From Roseateles sp. (GTDB taxonomy: Bacteria; Pseudomonadota; Gammaproteobacteria; Burkholderiales; Burkholderiaceae_C), in contig NZ_JAFAGT010000057.1 of the NCBI RefSeq assembly GCF_019237615.1, forward strand, positions 37,798 to 101,797: 64,000 bases of DNA, read 5' to 3'. The position numbers and the translations under genes are program-made. This document shows, in pieces, positions 35,949 through 47,176 of the stretch. The notes beneath the pieces were generated by a model. That model searched no databases, was not told where the DNA came from, and saw only the letters and a list, made by a program, of their open reading frames with translations. Within the stretch, counting starts at the first letter, position 1, and each line of letters starts with the position of its first letter.

Positions 35949-37187
35949 ATGAAGTTCCCCCGCCACGCCCTGGCCGCCATCGCGCTCGCCGCCGCGGCTT
36001 GCGTCCCGTCCACCGCCTCGGCGCAGCTGAAGGCCGAAGTCATCCACTGGTGGACCTCGGGTGGCGAATCCGCTGCCGCCAAGACGCTGGCCGATGCCTA
36101 CCGCGCCCAGGGCGGCGTCTGGGTCGACACCGCGGTGGCGCTCGGCGAGCAGGCGCGCTCGGTGGCCATCAACCGCATCGCCGGCGGCAACCCGCCGACG
36201 GCCGCGCAGTTCAACACCACGCAGCAGTTCCGCGACATCGTCGACCAGGGGCTGCTGAACAACGTCGACGAGGTCGCCAGGCGCGACGGCTGGGACAAGT
36301 TCCTGCCCGACACCGTGCTGCAGGCCATACGCGTCAACGGCCACTACTACGCGGCGCCGGTCAACATCCACAACATGACGTGGTTCTGGTTCTCCAAGGC
36401 CGCCTTCAAGAAAGCCGGCATCGCGGAGGAGCCCCGGAGCTTCGACGAACTGTTCGCCGCGCTGGACAAGCTCAAGGCCGCCGGCCTCGTGCCGCTGGCC
36501 CATGGCGGCCAACCCTGGCAGGACGGCATCGTCTTCACCGCCACGCTGGCCCATTACGGCGGCCGCGACCTGTACCTGAAGATCTTCCGCGACCGCGACC
36601 CCAGGGCCATCCAGGGCGAGGAGTTCAGGAAGGTGCTGCTGGCCTTCAAGAAGCTGCAGAGCTACACCGACAAGGGCTCGCCGGGCCGCAACTGGAACGA
36701 CGCCACCGCCATGCTGATCAGCGGCCGCGCCGGGGTGCAGATCATGGGCGACTGGGCCAAGGGCGAGTTCGCCCAGGCCCGGCAGGAGGCCGGCAAGGAC
36801 TACGGCTGTGCGCCCGGCTTCGGCCCGCACGCGCCCTACATCATCCAGGGCGACGTGATGGTCTTCCCCAAGACCAGCAAACCCGACCAGGTCAAGGCCC
36901 AGCAGCTGCTGGCCAGCGTCATCACGCAGCCGGCCACGCAGGTCGCCTTCAGCATGAAGAAGGGCAGCATCCCCATCCGCACCGACGTGGACGTCGGCAA
37001 GATGGACCTGTGCGCGCAGATGGGCGTGGCGGCGATGAAGGACAAGTCGCGCCACCTGGCCAACGGCGAGATCTACATCACGCCCGACCAGAACGGCGCC
37101 CTGCAGGACGTGCTGACGGCCTACTGGAACCGCAACATCCCGGTCGAGAAGGTCCAGAAGGACATCGTCTCCGCACTCAGGAACTGA
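35949..37187 (+). CDS. Sugar ABC transporter substrate-binding protein
   Basis: A 412-residue periplasmic binding protein of the extracellular solute-binding family 1 (CUT1 type). It has a signal peptide (MKFPRHALAAIALAAAACVP...SAQ) and the family pattern VIHWWTSGGESAAAKTL at the mature start. It captures an oligosaccharide for the two permeases that follow. GGAG lies 7 bp before the ATG. Tight spacing (1 bp to the next gene) shows an operon. The ligand is not readable; the neighbouring GH1 and GH3 suggest a beta-glucoside or beta-oligosaccharide. Confidence 0.93.
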   Translation: MKFPRHALAAIALAAAACVPSTASAQLKAEVIHWWTSGGESAAAKTLADAYRAQGGVWVDTAVALGEQARSVAINRIAGGNPPTAAQFNTTQQFRDIVDQGLLNNVDEVARRDGWDKFLPDTVLQAIRVNGHYYAAPVNIHNMTWFWFSKAAFKKAGIAEEPRSFDELFAALDKLKAAGLVPLAHGGQPWQDGIVFTATLAHYGGRDLYLKIFRDRDPRAIQGEEFRKVLLAFKKLQSYTDKGSPGRNWNDATAMLISGRAGVQIMGDWAKGEFAQARQEAGKDYGCAPGFGPHAPYIIQGDVMVFPKTSKPDQVKAQQLLASVITQPATQVAFSMKKGSIPIRTDVDVGKMDLCAQMGVAAMKDKSRHLANGEIYITPDQNGALQDVLTAYWNRNIPVEKVQKDIVSALRN

Positions 37188-37188
37188 C

Positions 37189-38064
37189 ATGAAGCGTCGG
37201 TCCCTCGCGGCCTGGGGAGCGCTGCTGCCCCTGGCCCTCATCGTCTGCGTCGGCTATGTCGGCACGGTGCTGTGGACTGCAAGAACGTCCATGTCAACGT
37301 CGCGCACCTTCCCCAAGGACGACTTCGTCGGCCTGCAGCAGTTCGAGCGCCTGCTGGACAACGAGCGCTGGCTGCATGCCATCCACAACCTCGCGGTCTA
37401 TGGCGTGCTGTACATCGCGGCGGCCATGGTCGTCGGCTTCCTGCTGGCCGTCTTCATCGACCAGAAGGTGCGCGGCGAGGGCGTGCTGCGCACGGCCTTC
37501 CTCTACCCCTACGCGATGTCCTTCGTCGCGACGGGCCTGGTCTGGCAATGGGTGCTCAACCCCGACAGCGGCCTGCAGAACACGATGCAGCAGCTGGGCT
37601 GGCAGGACTTCACCTTCGACTGGATCGTCGACCAGGACATGGTCATCTACACCGTCGTCATCGCCGGGACATGGCAAGGGGCGGGGCTCGTCATGGCGCT
37701 GATGCTGGCCGGCCTGCGCGGCATCGACGAGGAGATCTGGAAGGCCGCGCGGCTGGACGGCATCCCGGCCTGGCGCGTCTACCTGTCCGTCGTGCTGCCC
37801 ATGATGGGGCCGACGCTGGCCACCGTCTTCACGCTGCTGGCCACCGGCGTCGTCAAAGTCTTCGACACCGTCGTCGCCATGACCCAGGGCGGCCCCGGCA
37901 CGGCCAGCGACGTGCCGGCCAAGTTCATCATGGACCACCTGTTCGGCCGCGCCAACCTGGCGCTGGCCTCGGCAGGCGCGGTGATGCTGCTGATCACGGT
38001 GCTGGCCCTCGTCGCACCGCTGGCCTACGTGCGCAGCCGGCAAAAGGCGAAGGGAGGCCATTGA
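37189..38064 (+). CDS. Sugar ABC transporter permease (MalF-like, CUT1)
   Basis: A 291-residue inner-membrane permease with six predicted helices and the EAA loop (EEIWKAARLDGIPAWRVYLSVVLPMMGPTL) that contacts the ATPase. It pairs with the next gene's product to form the transmembrane pore. Its start follows the binding-protein stop by one base and its TGA overlaps the next ATG (TGATG), so translation is coupled. Confidence 0.95.
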   Translation: MKRRSLAAWGALLPLALIVCVGYVGTVLWTARTSMSTSRTFPKDDFVGLQQFERLLDNERWLHAIHNLAVYGVLYIAAAMVVGFLLAVFIDQKVRGEGVLRTAFLYPYAMSFVATGLVWQWVLNPDSGLQNTMQQLGWQDFTFDWIVDQDMVIYTVVIAGTWQGAGLVMALMLAGLRGIDEEIWKAARLDGIPAWRVYLSVVLPMMGPTLATVFTLLATGVVKVFDTVVAMTQGGPGTASDVPAKFIMDHLFGRANLALASAGAVMLLITVLALVAPLAYVRSRQKAKGGH

Positions 38065-38923
38065 TGGGCAAGCGCAAGTCAACGGCGCTCTGGGCCAGGG
38101 CGGGCGTCTACGCCTTCCTGGGGTTCGCCGCGGCCTTCTTCCTGCTGCCGCTGTACGTGATGCTGACGACCTCGTTCAAGAGCATGGACGAGATCCGCCT
38201 GGGCCAGCTGTTCGCGCTGCCCACGGCGCCCACGTTCGAGGCCTGGCGCGCCGCCTGGAGCGAGGCCTGCACGGGCGTCAGCTGCGAGGGTGTGCGCGGC
38301 GGCTTCTGGAACTCGGTGGCCATCGCCGTGCCCTCCGTCATCCTGCCCATCCTTCTGGGCGCCCTCAACGGCTATGCGCTGTCCTGGTGGAAGCCCAAGG
38401 GCAGCCAGTGGCTGTTCGGCGTGCTGATGCTGGGCGCCTTCATCCCCATCCAGGTGATGATCTACCCGCTCGTCAAGCTGGAGGCAGCCATCGGCATCTA
38501 CAGCAGCCTGCCCGGCATCGTCGCCGTGCACCTGGTGTTCGCCATGCCCATCATGACGCTGCTGTTCCGCAACTACTACGCGGGCCTGCCGGCCGAGCTG
38601 TTCAAGGCGGCGCGCGTGGACGGCGGCGGCTTCTGGCGCATCTTCGTGCAGCTGGTGCTGCCCATGTCCACGCCCATGCTCATCGTCGCGGCCATCATGC
38701 AGATCACCGGGGTGTGGAACGACTACATCCTGGGCCTGACCTTTGCCGGCCGCGACCACCTGCCGATGACGGTGCAGCTCAACAACGTCATCAACACGAC
38801 GACGGGCGAGCGCCTCTACAACCTCAACATGGCGGCCACCATACTGACGTCGGCCGTGCCCCTGTTGGTCTATCTGATTTCCGGCCGCTGGTTCGTCCGC
38901 GGCATCGCAGCGGGAGCCGTCAA

Positions 38924-38927
<4 letters not shown>
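38064..38927 (+). CDS. Sugar ABC transporter permease (MalG-like, CUT1)
   Basis: A 287-residue permease with six helices and an EAA motif (AELFKAARVDGGGFWRIFVQLVLP). The ATG at 38064 overlaps the previous stop. A cysteine-bearing insertion (EACTGVSCEGVRGG) lies in the periplasmic loop after the first helix, as in several Xanthomonas/Burkholderiales glucose or oligosaccharide permeases. The end overlaps the GTG start of the ATPase gene (GTGA). Confidence 0.95.
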
Positions 38928-39978
<1,051 letters not shown>

Positions 39979-39979
<1 letters not shown>

Positions 39980-41490
39980 TGGACGTCGCGCGCCGCATCG
40001 TCATCGTGGGCGGCGGCACCGCCGGCTGGATGGCGGCGGCGGCCCTGGCGGCGCGGCTGCTCGGCAAGGACGGCGAGGGCCGTTGGCAGTTGCAGCTCGT
40101 CGAGTCCGACGAGATCGGCATCGTCGGCGTCGGTGAGGCCACCATCCCGCCGATCCGCGGCTTCAACGCGCTGATCGGGCTGGACGAGGACGAGTTCCTG
40201 CGCGAGACCGGCGGCACGTTCAAGCTGGGCATAGAGTTCCTGAACTGGGGCGCCATCGGCGAGCGCTACATGCATGCCTTCGGCGACGTGGGGCGGCCGC
40301 TGGACGGGCTGCCCTTCCACCAGCATTGGCTGCGCGCGGGGGCCGGGCTGCCGCTCGCCGAGTACTCCATCGGCAACCAGGCCGCGCTCGCCGGCCGCTT
40401 CATGCGCCCGCGGCCCGACATGGCCGGCTCGCCGCTGGCCGAGATCACCTACGCCTTCCACTTCGATGCCGCGCGCTACGCGGCCCTGCTGCGCCGGCAC
40501 TCGCAGGCACAAGGCGTGCAGCGCATCGAAGGCCGCATCGCCCGCGTCGAGCGCGACGACGCGGGCATACGCCGCCTGCATCTGCAGGGCGGCGCGACGG
40601 TCGAGGGCGACTTCTTCATCGACTGCTCCGGCCTGCACGGCCTGCTGATCGACAAGACGCTGGGCGTGGCCTTCGAGGACTGGTCCCGCTGGCTGCCCTG
40701 CGATCGCGCCTGGGCCGTACCCACCGCCTCCCACGGCCCGCTGCTGCCCTGCACGCGGGCGACGGCCCATGACGCCGGCTGGCAGTGGCGCATCCCGCTG
40801 CAGCATCGCGTGGGCAACGGCCATGTCTTCGCCAGCGCCTTCGTCGACGAGACCGCGGCGCGCGACACGCTGCTGCGCCACCTCGACGCGACGCCGCTGG
40901 CCGAGCCGCGGCTGATCCGCTTCCGCACCGGCCGCCGCCGCGAGGCCTGGGTCGGCAACTGCGTCGCCATCGGCCTGGCCTGCGGCTTCCTGGAGCCGCT
41001 GGAGTCCACCAGCATCCACCTGATCCAGAGCGCCGTGCTGCGGCTGATCGACTGCTTCCCCGGCGCGGTGCCCGACCCGGCCGATGTCGCCGAATACAAC
41101 CGCCAGACCGCCGCCGAGATGGACGCGGTGCGCGACTTCGTCATCCTGCACTACAAGCTGACGCGCCGCGACGACTCGCCCTTCTGGCGCCATTGCCGCG
41201 ACATGGCCGTGCCCGAAGCACTGCAGGCACGGCTGGACCTGTTCGCCGCCAGCGGCCGCATCCACCGCCGGGACCAGGAGCTGTTCTCGGAGCCAAGCTG
41301 GCTGCAGGTGCTGGTCGGCCAGGGCCTGCGTCCACGCCACCTCCATCCGCTGGCCGAGCTGAGCGCGCGCGACCGCGTGCAGGCCTTTGTCGCCAACACC
41401 CGCGACGTCGTGCGCCGCTGCGTCGCCGTCATCCCGGCCCATGCCGACTTCATCGCCGCCCACTGCGCGGCCCCTTCGACGACGCCATGA
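39979..41490 (+). CDS. Flavin-dependent (tryptophan-type) halogenase homologue
   Basis: A 503-residue flavoprotein of the tryptophan halogenase family. It has the N-terminal FAD motif VIVGGGTAGWMAA, the catalytic lysine equivalent to PrnA K79 (K82 in GTFKLGIEFLNW), the diagnostic WxWxIP as WQWRIP (268-273), and LEST with a Glu (E342) in FLEPLESTSI. All the residues needed for hypohalous-acid chemistry therefore look present. Homologues recur in TonB-receptor carbohydrate loci of Xanthomonas and Caulobacter, where their role is unknown. Start and stop overlap the neighbouring ABC ATPase and GH30 genes (TGATG, ATGA), so it belongs to the sugar operon. Confidence 0.88.
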
Positions 41491-42881
41491 AGACCTTGCT
41501 CCTGACCCTGACCGCCGTGCTCGCCGGCCTCGCCAACGCGGCACCCGTGCAGGCCTTCCTGACCACGGCCGACCAGCAGCGGCTGCTGGCGCCCGGCAAC
41601 GTCGCCCGGCCCGCGGCCGGGGCCGATGCCGTCATCCGCATCGACCCCGGCCGCCAGCACCAGCGCATGGCCGGCTTCGGCGCGGCCATCACCGAGGGCT
41701 CGGCCTGGCTGATGCGCCACGGCATGAGCGAGGCCCAGCGCGACGCGCTGATGCGCGAGCTGTTCACGCGCGACGGCACGGGCCTGGGCTTCGAACTGAC
41801 GCGACTGACCATCGGCGCGTCGGACTTCTCGCGCCGCCACTACAGCCTGGACGACATGCCGCCGGGCCGCACCGACCCGGAGCTGAAGCATTTCTCGCTG
41901 GCGCCCGAGCGCGAGGACGTGATCCCGGCTGTCAGGCAGGCGCTGGCGCTGAACCCGCGGCTGCAGGTCATGGCCTCACCCTGGAGCGCGCCGGGCTGGA
42001 TGAAGACGACCGACAGCCTGGTGCAGGGCCAGCTCCGGCCCGAGTTCTACGGCGCCTTCGCCCGCTACATGGTGCGCTATGTCGATGAGATGAAGGCCGA
42101 GGGCGTGCCCATCTTCGCGCTGACGCTGCAGAACGAGCCCCACTTCGAGCCCGGCGACTACCCCGGCATGCGCATGCCGCCCGCGACGCGCGCCGCCGTC
42201 GTCGGCCAGCATCTCGGCCCGCTGCTGAAGGCCCGGGGCATGCAGACGCAGATCCTGGAGTGGGACCATAACTGGGACGAGCCCTGGAGCCCGATGGCGA
42301 TGCTCGCCGACAAGACGGCGCGGCAGTATGTGTCCGGCGTGGCCTGGCACTGCTACGCCGGCGACGTGTCGGCGCAGTCGCAGGTGGCGCGGCAATTCCC
42401 CGAGCTGGACGTCTGGTTCACGGAATGCTCAGGCGGCGAGTGGAAGCCGCAATGGGCCGAGACGCTGCCGTGGATGATGCGCAACCTCATCATCGGCAGC
42501 ACCCGTCACGGGGCGCGCGGCGTGCTGATGTGGAACCTGGCGCTGGACCCGAAGTACGGCCCGCACCTGGGCGGCTGCACGGACTGCCGCGGCGTCGTCA
42601 CCATCGACCCCAAGGACGGCAAGGTCACCCGCAACATCGAGTACTACGCCTTCGGCCACGCCAGCCGCTTCGTGCACCAGGGCGCGCGACGGATCGAATC
42701 CGAGGGCGGCGCGGACAAGAAGACCGGACTGGATCACGTCGCCTTCACCAACCCCGACGGCGGCACCGTCCTCATCGTCAGCAACTCCGCCGCCGTGCCG
42801 CGCCGCTTCACGGTGCAGGCGCCGGGCCAGCGCTTCGGCTACGAGCTGCCGGCCAGCGGCGTCGTGACCTTCACCTGGTGA
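41487..42881 (+). CDS. Glycoside hydrolase family 30 (glucosylceramidase-like / beta-1,6-glucanase-like)
   Basis: A 464-residue secreted enzyme with signal peptide (MKTLLLTLTAVLAGLANA). The GH30 barrel carries acid/base E217 in LTLQNEPHFEP and nucleophile E313 in VWFTECSGGEW, followed by the C-terminal beta-sandwich. GH30 subfamilies 1 and 3 include glucosylceramidases and endo-beta-1,6-glucanases. With GH3 and GH1 beta-glucosidases alongside, a beta-glucan substrate is the more likely one, but the subfamily cannot be fixed by eye. The ATG overlaps the halogenase stop (ATGA). Confidence 0.93.
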   Translation: MKTLLLTLTAVLAGLANAAPVQAFLTTADQQRLLAPGNVARPAAGADAVIRIDPGRQHQRMAGFGAAITEGSAWLMRHGMSEAQRDALMRELFTRDGTGLGFELTRLTIGASDFSRRHYSLDDMPPGRTDPELKHFSLAPEREDVIPAVRQALALNPRLQVMASPWSAPGWMKTTDSLVQGQLRPEFYGAFARYMVRYVDEMKAEGVPIFALTLQNEPHFEPGDYPGMRMPPATRAAVVGQHLGPLLKARGMQTQILEWDHNWDEPWSPMAMLADKTARQYVSGVAWHCYAGDVSAQSQVARQFPELDVWFTECSGGEWKPQWAETLPWMMRNLIIGSTRHGARGVLMWNLALDPKYGPHLGGCTDCRGVVTIDPKDGKVTRNIEYYAFGHASRFVHQGARRIESEGGADKKTGLDHVAFTNPDGGTVLIVSNSAAVPRRFTVQAPGQRFGYELPASGVVTFTW

Positions 42882-42886
42882 TCGCG

Positions 42887-44827
42887 ATGCGCACACCGCT
42901 CGTTGCCGCGTTGATCGCCGTCAGCGGCGCCGCCCAGGCGCTGGATCTGGCCGGCGTGTTCGCCGACCACATGGTGCTGCAGCGCGATGTGCCGCTGCGC
43001 ATCTGGGGCCGGGCCGAGCCTGGCCAGAAGGTGCAGGTGCAGCTGGCCGGCCGCAGCGCGGAGGCGATGGCAGGCAGCGACGGCCGCTGGCGTGCAAGTC
43101 TCGCGCCGCTGAAGGCGGGCGGGCCGCACCGGCTCCAGGTCAGCGCCGGGTCCGAACAGCGCCGCCTTGACGACGTGCTGATCGGGGACGTCTGGGTCGC
43201 CGCCGGCCAATCCAACATGGAATGGCGGCTGGCCGATGCCAGCGACGCCGCCGTCGCCATCGCCGCCGCCGGCGCGCACCCGCAGATCCGCCACGCCAAG
43301 ATGCCGCACCGCGTCAGCCTGCAGCCGCAGCCGGACGCGCCGCCGCTGCGCTGGGATGTCAGCGGTCCGGCGACGGCCGGCGACTTCAGCGCCGTGGCCT
43401 GGCATTTCGCGCGCCATGTGCAGGCCGACCTGAACGTACCCATCGGCATCCTCAACCTCAGCTGGGGCGGCACCCATGTCGAGACCTGGACCAGTCCGCG
43501 CGCCGCGGCGACGGACCCGGATCTGGCCGACACGATGCGTGCCATGCCCGCCGACGCGGCCGCCTTCGTGCAGCGCCGCCGCGAGCGCTTGCTGGAGCGC
43601 GTGCGCCGCTTCCAGGGCGACGAGCCCGCGGACGTGGCTGGCGCCGACCCCCGGCTGGACGACCGTGCCTGGCCCACGCTGAACGCGCCACAGGTCTGGG
43701 AAGCACAAGGCCTGCCGGGCCTGGACGGCAAGGTCTGGCTGCGCCGCCACGTCACGCTGACGGCGGCCGAGGCCGCAGGCAGCGCGACGCTGCACCTGGG
43801 GCTCGTCGACGACTGTGACGAGAGCTTCGTCAACGGGCAGCCCGTCGGCCAGACCTGCGGCTGGGACACGCCGCGCGCCTACGCGCTACCGGCCGGCCTG
43901 CTGCGCGAGGGCGACAACCTCGTCTCCGTGCGCGTGACCGACACCGGCGGCGATGGCGGTATCCACGGCCCGGCGGCCAATCTGCGCCTCGACACCGCCG
44001 CCGGCACCAAGCCCCTGGCCGGCCGCTGGCTGGCGCGCGTCGAGTCGCTGCTGCCCGTGCAGGAGCCCGGCCCCAACGACCTGCCCGGCCTGCTGTTCAA
44101 CGGCATGGTCAGCCCCTTCACCCCGCTCGCCGTGCGCGGCGTGATCTGGTACCAGGGCGAGACCAACGCGCCGCGCGCGGCCCGCTATGCCCAGGCCTTC
44201 CCGCGCCTCATCACGGACTGGCGCGCGCAGTGGCGTCTGCCGCGGCTGCCGTTCTACTTCGTACAGCTCTCGTCCTACGGCCCGCGCCCGCCGCAGCCCG
44301 ATGGCAGCGCCTTCGCCGAGCTGCGCGACGCGCAGCGCCAGGCGCTCGCGCTGCCCGCCACCGGCATGGCGGTCAGCATCGACGTGGGCGACGCCAACGA
44401 CATCCACCCGCGCGACAAGCGTACGGTGGGCGAGCGACTGGCCCGCATCGCGCTGGCACGGTCCTATGGCAAGCCCATGCCCTTCAAGGGCCCGACGCTG
44501 CGTGCCAGCCACCAGCTGCCTGACGGCAGTTTCGAGCTGAGCTTCGGCGACGTGGCCGGCGGCCTGTCCACGCGCGGCGGCGAGCCGCTGCGGGGTTTCG
44601 CCGTCGCGGGCGCCGACCGGCGCTTCGTCCCGGCCCAGGCCGTGATCGTCGGCAAGGACCGCCTGCGCGTGTGGAGCGACGCCGTGCCGCGGCCCGCCGC
44701 CCTGCGCTACGCCTGGGCCGACACGCCGCTGGAGGCCAACCTCGTCGACGGCGACGGCCTGCCGGCCTCGCCCTGGCGCAGCGACCGGTGGCCGCTGTCC
44801 ACTCGTGACATCCGGCCGGAGTTCTGA
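42887..44827 (+). CDS. Sialate O-acetylesterase-type SGNH esterase (secreted)
   Basis: A 646-residue secreted esterase. It has a signal peptide (MRTPLVAALIAVSGAAQA), a beta-sandwich start (LAGVFADHMVLQRDVPLRIWG), the catalytic serine S109 in AAGQSNMEW, a jelly-roll insertion, then GVIWYQGETNA and the Asp/His block DANDIHPRDK. This family removes acetyl groups from sialic acids, xylans or other glycans. In this operon it most likely deacetylates the polysaccharide so that the glucanases can act. I chose ATG 42887; a GTG at 42878 overlapping the GH30 stop is an alternative start. Confidence 0.9.
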   Translation: MRTPLVAALIAVSGAAQALDLAGVFADHMVLQRDVPLRIWGRAEPGQKVQVQLAGRSAEAMAGSDGRWRASLAPLKAGGPHRLQVSAGSEQRRLDDVLIGDVWVAAGQSNMEWRLADASDAAVAIAAAGAHPQIRHAKMPHRVSLQPQPDAPPLRWDVSGPATAGDFSAVAWHFARHVQADLNVPIGILNLSWGGTHVETWTSPRAAATDPDLADTMRAMPADAAAFVQRRRERLLERVRRFQGDEPADVAGADPRLDDRAWPTLNAPQVWEAQGLPGLDGKVWLRRHVTLTAAEAAGSATLHLGLVDDCDESFVNGQPVGQTCGWDTPRAYALPAGLLREGDNLVSVRVTDTGGDGGIHGPAANLRLDTAAGTKPLAGRWLARVESLLPVQEPGPNDLPGLLFNGMVSPFTPLAVRGVIWYQGETNAPRAARYAQAFPRLITDWRAQWRLPRLPFYFVQLSSYGPRPPQPDGSAFAELRDAQRQALALPATGMAVSIDVGDANDIHPRDKRTVGERLARIALARSYGKPMPFKGPTLRASHQLPDGSFELSFGDVAGGLSTRGGEPLRGFAVAGADRRFVPAQAVIVGKDRLRVWSDAVPRPAALRYAWADTPLEANLVDGDGLPASPWRSDRWPLSTRDIRPEF

Positions 44828-44881
44828 CGGGGAACTTTCACCCCATGGCGCGGTTCGGGATGCCGTCGCTAGGATGGCCGA

Positions 44882-47176
44882 ATGACCGGCCTGCTCCTGA
44901 TCAGCACCAGCTTGATCACCATGCTCGGCTTGACGCTGCTCGCGCTGGCCCGGCTGGAGCCCGGCCATCCCCACATCAGCGACTGGGGCTGGAGCCATGT
45001 GCTGCTGGCCCTGGGCCTGACGCTGGGCGTGGCCCTGGTGCCGCCCGACCCGCACTCGCTGCACTACGAGGTGCAGGCCGCCTGGGCGACGGGCTGCATC
45101 ATCGCGTCGCTGGCCTTGCAGCTCGCCGGCGCCGCGCGCTACCGCGGCCGGGCCTGGCACTGGAAGCGCAACGCGCCGCTGTTCGCCGCGCTGCTGGGCC
45201 TGATCCTGGTGCTGGCCCTGGTAAACCGGCACTGGGCCGTCGTCGTCGCGGCCGTCGTGCTGGCTGGCGGCGCCTGGCTGGCGGCGGCCTGGCTGTGGCG
45301 CGGTGGCGGGGCCAGCGAGCGCTTCGTCGCCGCCTGCTTCTTCGCCTCGGGCGGCGTGCACCTCAGCGGCCCGCTGCTGGACCCGCTGGCCCGCTCCACG
45401 CTCACCCACATCCTCGGCACCTATGTGCAGATGACGCTGGCCATGGCCCTCATCCTGCTGTCGGTGCGGCGTGCCCACCACGAGACCGCGCGCGTCAACG
45501 CGCGGCTGCGCCATCTCTACGAGCAGTCCATGCAGGGGCTGGTCGTCGTGCGCGAGGGGCGCGCCGTCTACGCCAACCCGGCGGCTCTGGCGATGTTCGG
45601 CCTGGAGCGCGCGGGCTCGCGCTCCATCGACGAGGTCATCGCGCCGGCAGACGCCGAAGGCGCCAGGGCGCGCGAGGCCCAACTGATCCGCCAGCGCGGC
45701 GGCCAGATCGCCTGGGAGGGCGAGCGCCGCCGCAGCGACGGCAGCGCCATCTACGTGCGCGGCGTCTCCAGCTACCTCGAATGGGACGGCGGCCCGGCCC
45801 TGCTGGTGCTGATGCTGGACGACACCGAGCGACAGCGCGCCACCGAGGCCCTGCGCCGGCAGGCCCTGCACGACGACCTGACCGACCTGCCCAACCGCCA
45901 CGCGGTGCTGGCCCGCCTGGCCGAGCAGACGGCGCCCGGCAGCCCCGGCTTCGCGCTGCTATCTGCCGACCTGGATCGCTTCCAGCTCGTCAACGAAAGC
46001 CTGGGCCATGAAACCGGCGACGCGCTGCTGCAGGCCATCGCGGTGCGACTGCGCGATGCGCTGCCGCCCGAGGCCATGGTCGCGCGCCTTGGCGAGGACC
46101 AGTTCCTGCTGCTGCAGCCCGGCGTGGCCGATGACGCGGCCGCGATGCTGGCCGGCCAGCGCCTGCTCGCACTGATGAACGCGCCCTTCTTCGTCGGCCA
46201 CCGCGCACTCTACGTACACCTGTCGGTCGGCATCGCGCGCTTCCCGGCCCACGGCCAGGACGGCGCGGCTCTGCTGCGCGCGGCCGACGTGGCCATGCAC
46301 CGGGCCAAGCAGCAGGCCGGCGCGGCCGTCGTTACCTTCCAGCCCGGCATGGCGGCCGGCGCCGGCGGCCTGCTGGAGATCGAGCAGGCGCTGGCCGCCG
46401 CCATCGAGCACGAGGAGTTCCAGCTCGACTACCAGCCCAAGTTCGAAGCCGGCACGCGGCGGCTGGCGGGCTTCGAAGCCCTGGTGCGCTGGCAGCGGCC
46501 GGGGTTTGGGCGCGTCAGCCCGGCCGACTTCATCCCCGCCGCCGAACGCACCGGCCAGATCGTGCCGCTGGGCGCCCTCATCCTGCGCCTGGCCGCCCGG
46601 CAGCTTCGCACCTGGGCCCAGCAAGGTCTGACCCCGCTGCAGGTGGCGGTCAACGTGTCGCCGCTTCAGTTCGAGGACAGCGGCTTCGCCGACTGGCTGC
46701 TGGCCCTGGTGCAGGCCCATGGCGTCGATCCGGTGCTGATCGAGATCGAGATCACCGAGACCGCCGCGATGACGCACATGGACCGCGTGCTGCCGCAGCT
46801 GGCGCGCCTGCGCGAGGCCGGCGTCGGCGTGGCCTTCGACGACTTCGGCACCGGCCAGAGCTCTCTGACGCTGCTGCGCCGCCTGCCCATCACGACGCTC
46901 AAGCTGGACCGCAGCATGGTCGACCCGCTGCCCGAACCCTCGGCCGGCGCCGTCGTGCGCGCGGCCTGCGTGCTGGCTCAGGCCCTGGGCCTGGCCACCG
47001 TCGCGGAAGGGGTGGAGACCGAGGCCCATGCCGCCGAAGTCGAGCGCCTGGGCTGCACGCATCTGCAGGGCTGGCTGCTGTCCAAGCCCCTGCCGGCCGA
47101 GGCGGCCGGCGCGCTGCTCAGCGCGCCATCGACTCGCCCATCCGGATCGAGCCTCCAGGCCGCCACGCCGGGTTGA
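44882..47176 (+). CDS. Membrane PAS-GGDEF-EAL protein, probable c-di-GMP phosphodiesterase
   Basis: A 764-residue protein: about six or seven N-terminal membrane helices (1-200), a PAS-like domain (205-320), a GGDEF domain (to about 490) and an EAL domain. The cyclase active site is GEDQF rather than GGDEF, so cyclase activity is probably lost. The EAL domain keeps the metal and catalytic motifs (FEALVRW, NVSP, EIEITE, DDFGTGQSSL, KLDRSMV, EGVE), so it should cleave c-di-GMP. Its last 59 bp overlap the psd gene on the opposite strand. Confidence 0.9.
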   Translation: MTGLLLISTSLITMLGLTLLALARLEPGHPHISDWGWSHVLLALGLTLGVALVPPDPHSLHYEVQAAWATGCIIASLALQLAGAARYRGRAWHWKRNAPLFAALLGLILVLALVNRHWAVVVAAVVLAGGAWLAAAWLWRGGGASERFVAACFFASGGVHLSGPLLDPLARSTLTHILGTYVQMTLAMALILLSVRRAHHETARVNARLRHLYEQSMQGLVVVREGRAVYANPAALAMFGLERAGSRSIDEVIAPADAEGARAREAQLIRQRGGQIAWEGERRRSDGSAIYVRGVSSYLEWDGGPALLVLMLDDTERQRATEALRRQALHDDLTDLPNRHAVLARLAEQTAPGSPGFALLSADLDRFQLVNESLGHETGDALLQAIAVRLRDALPPEAMVARLGEDQFLLLQPGVADDAAAMLAGQRLLALMNAPFFVGHRALYVHLSVGIARFPAHGQDGAALLRAADVAMHRAKQQAGAAVVTFQPGMAAGAGGLLEIEQALAAAIEHEEFQLDYQPKFEAGTRRLAGFEALVRWQRPGFGRVSPADFIPAAERTGQIVPLGALILRLAARQLRTWAQQGLTPLQVAVNVSPLQFEDSGFADWLLALVQAHGVDPVLIEIEITETAAMTHMDRVLPQLARLREAGVGVAFDDFGTGQSSLTLLRRLPITTLKLDRSMVDPLPEPSAGAVVRAACVLAQALGLATVAEGVETEAHAAEVERLGCTHLQGWLLSKPLPAEAAGALLSAPSTRPSGSSLQAATPG

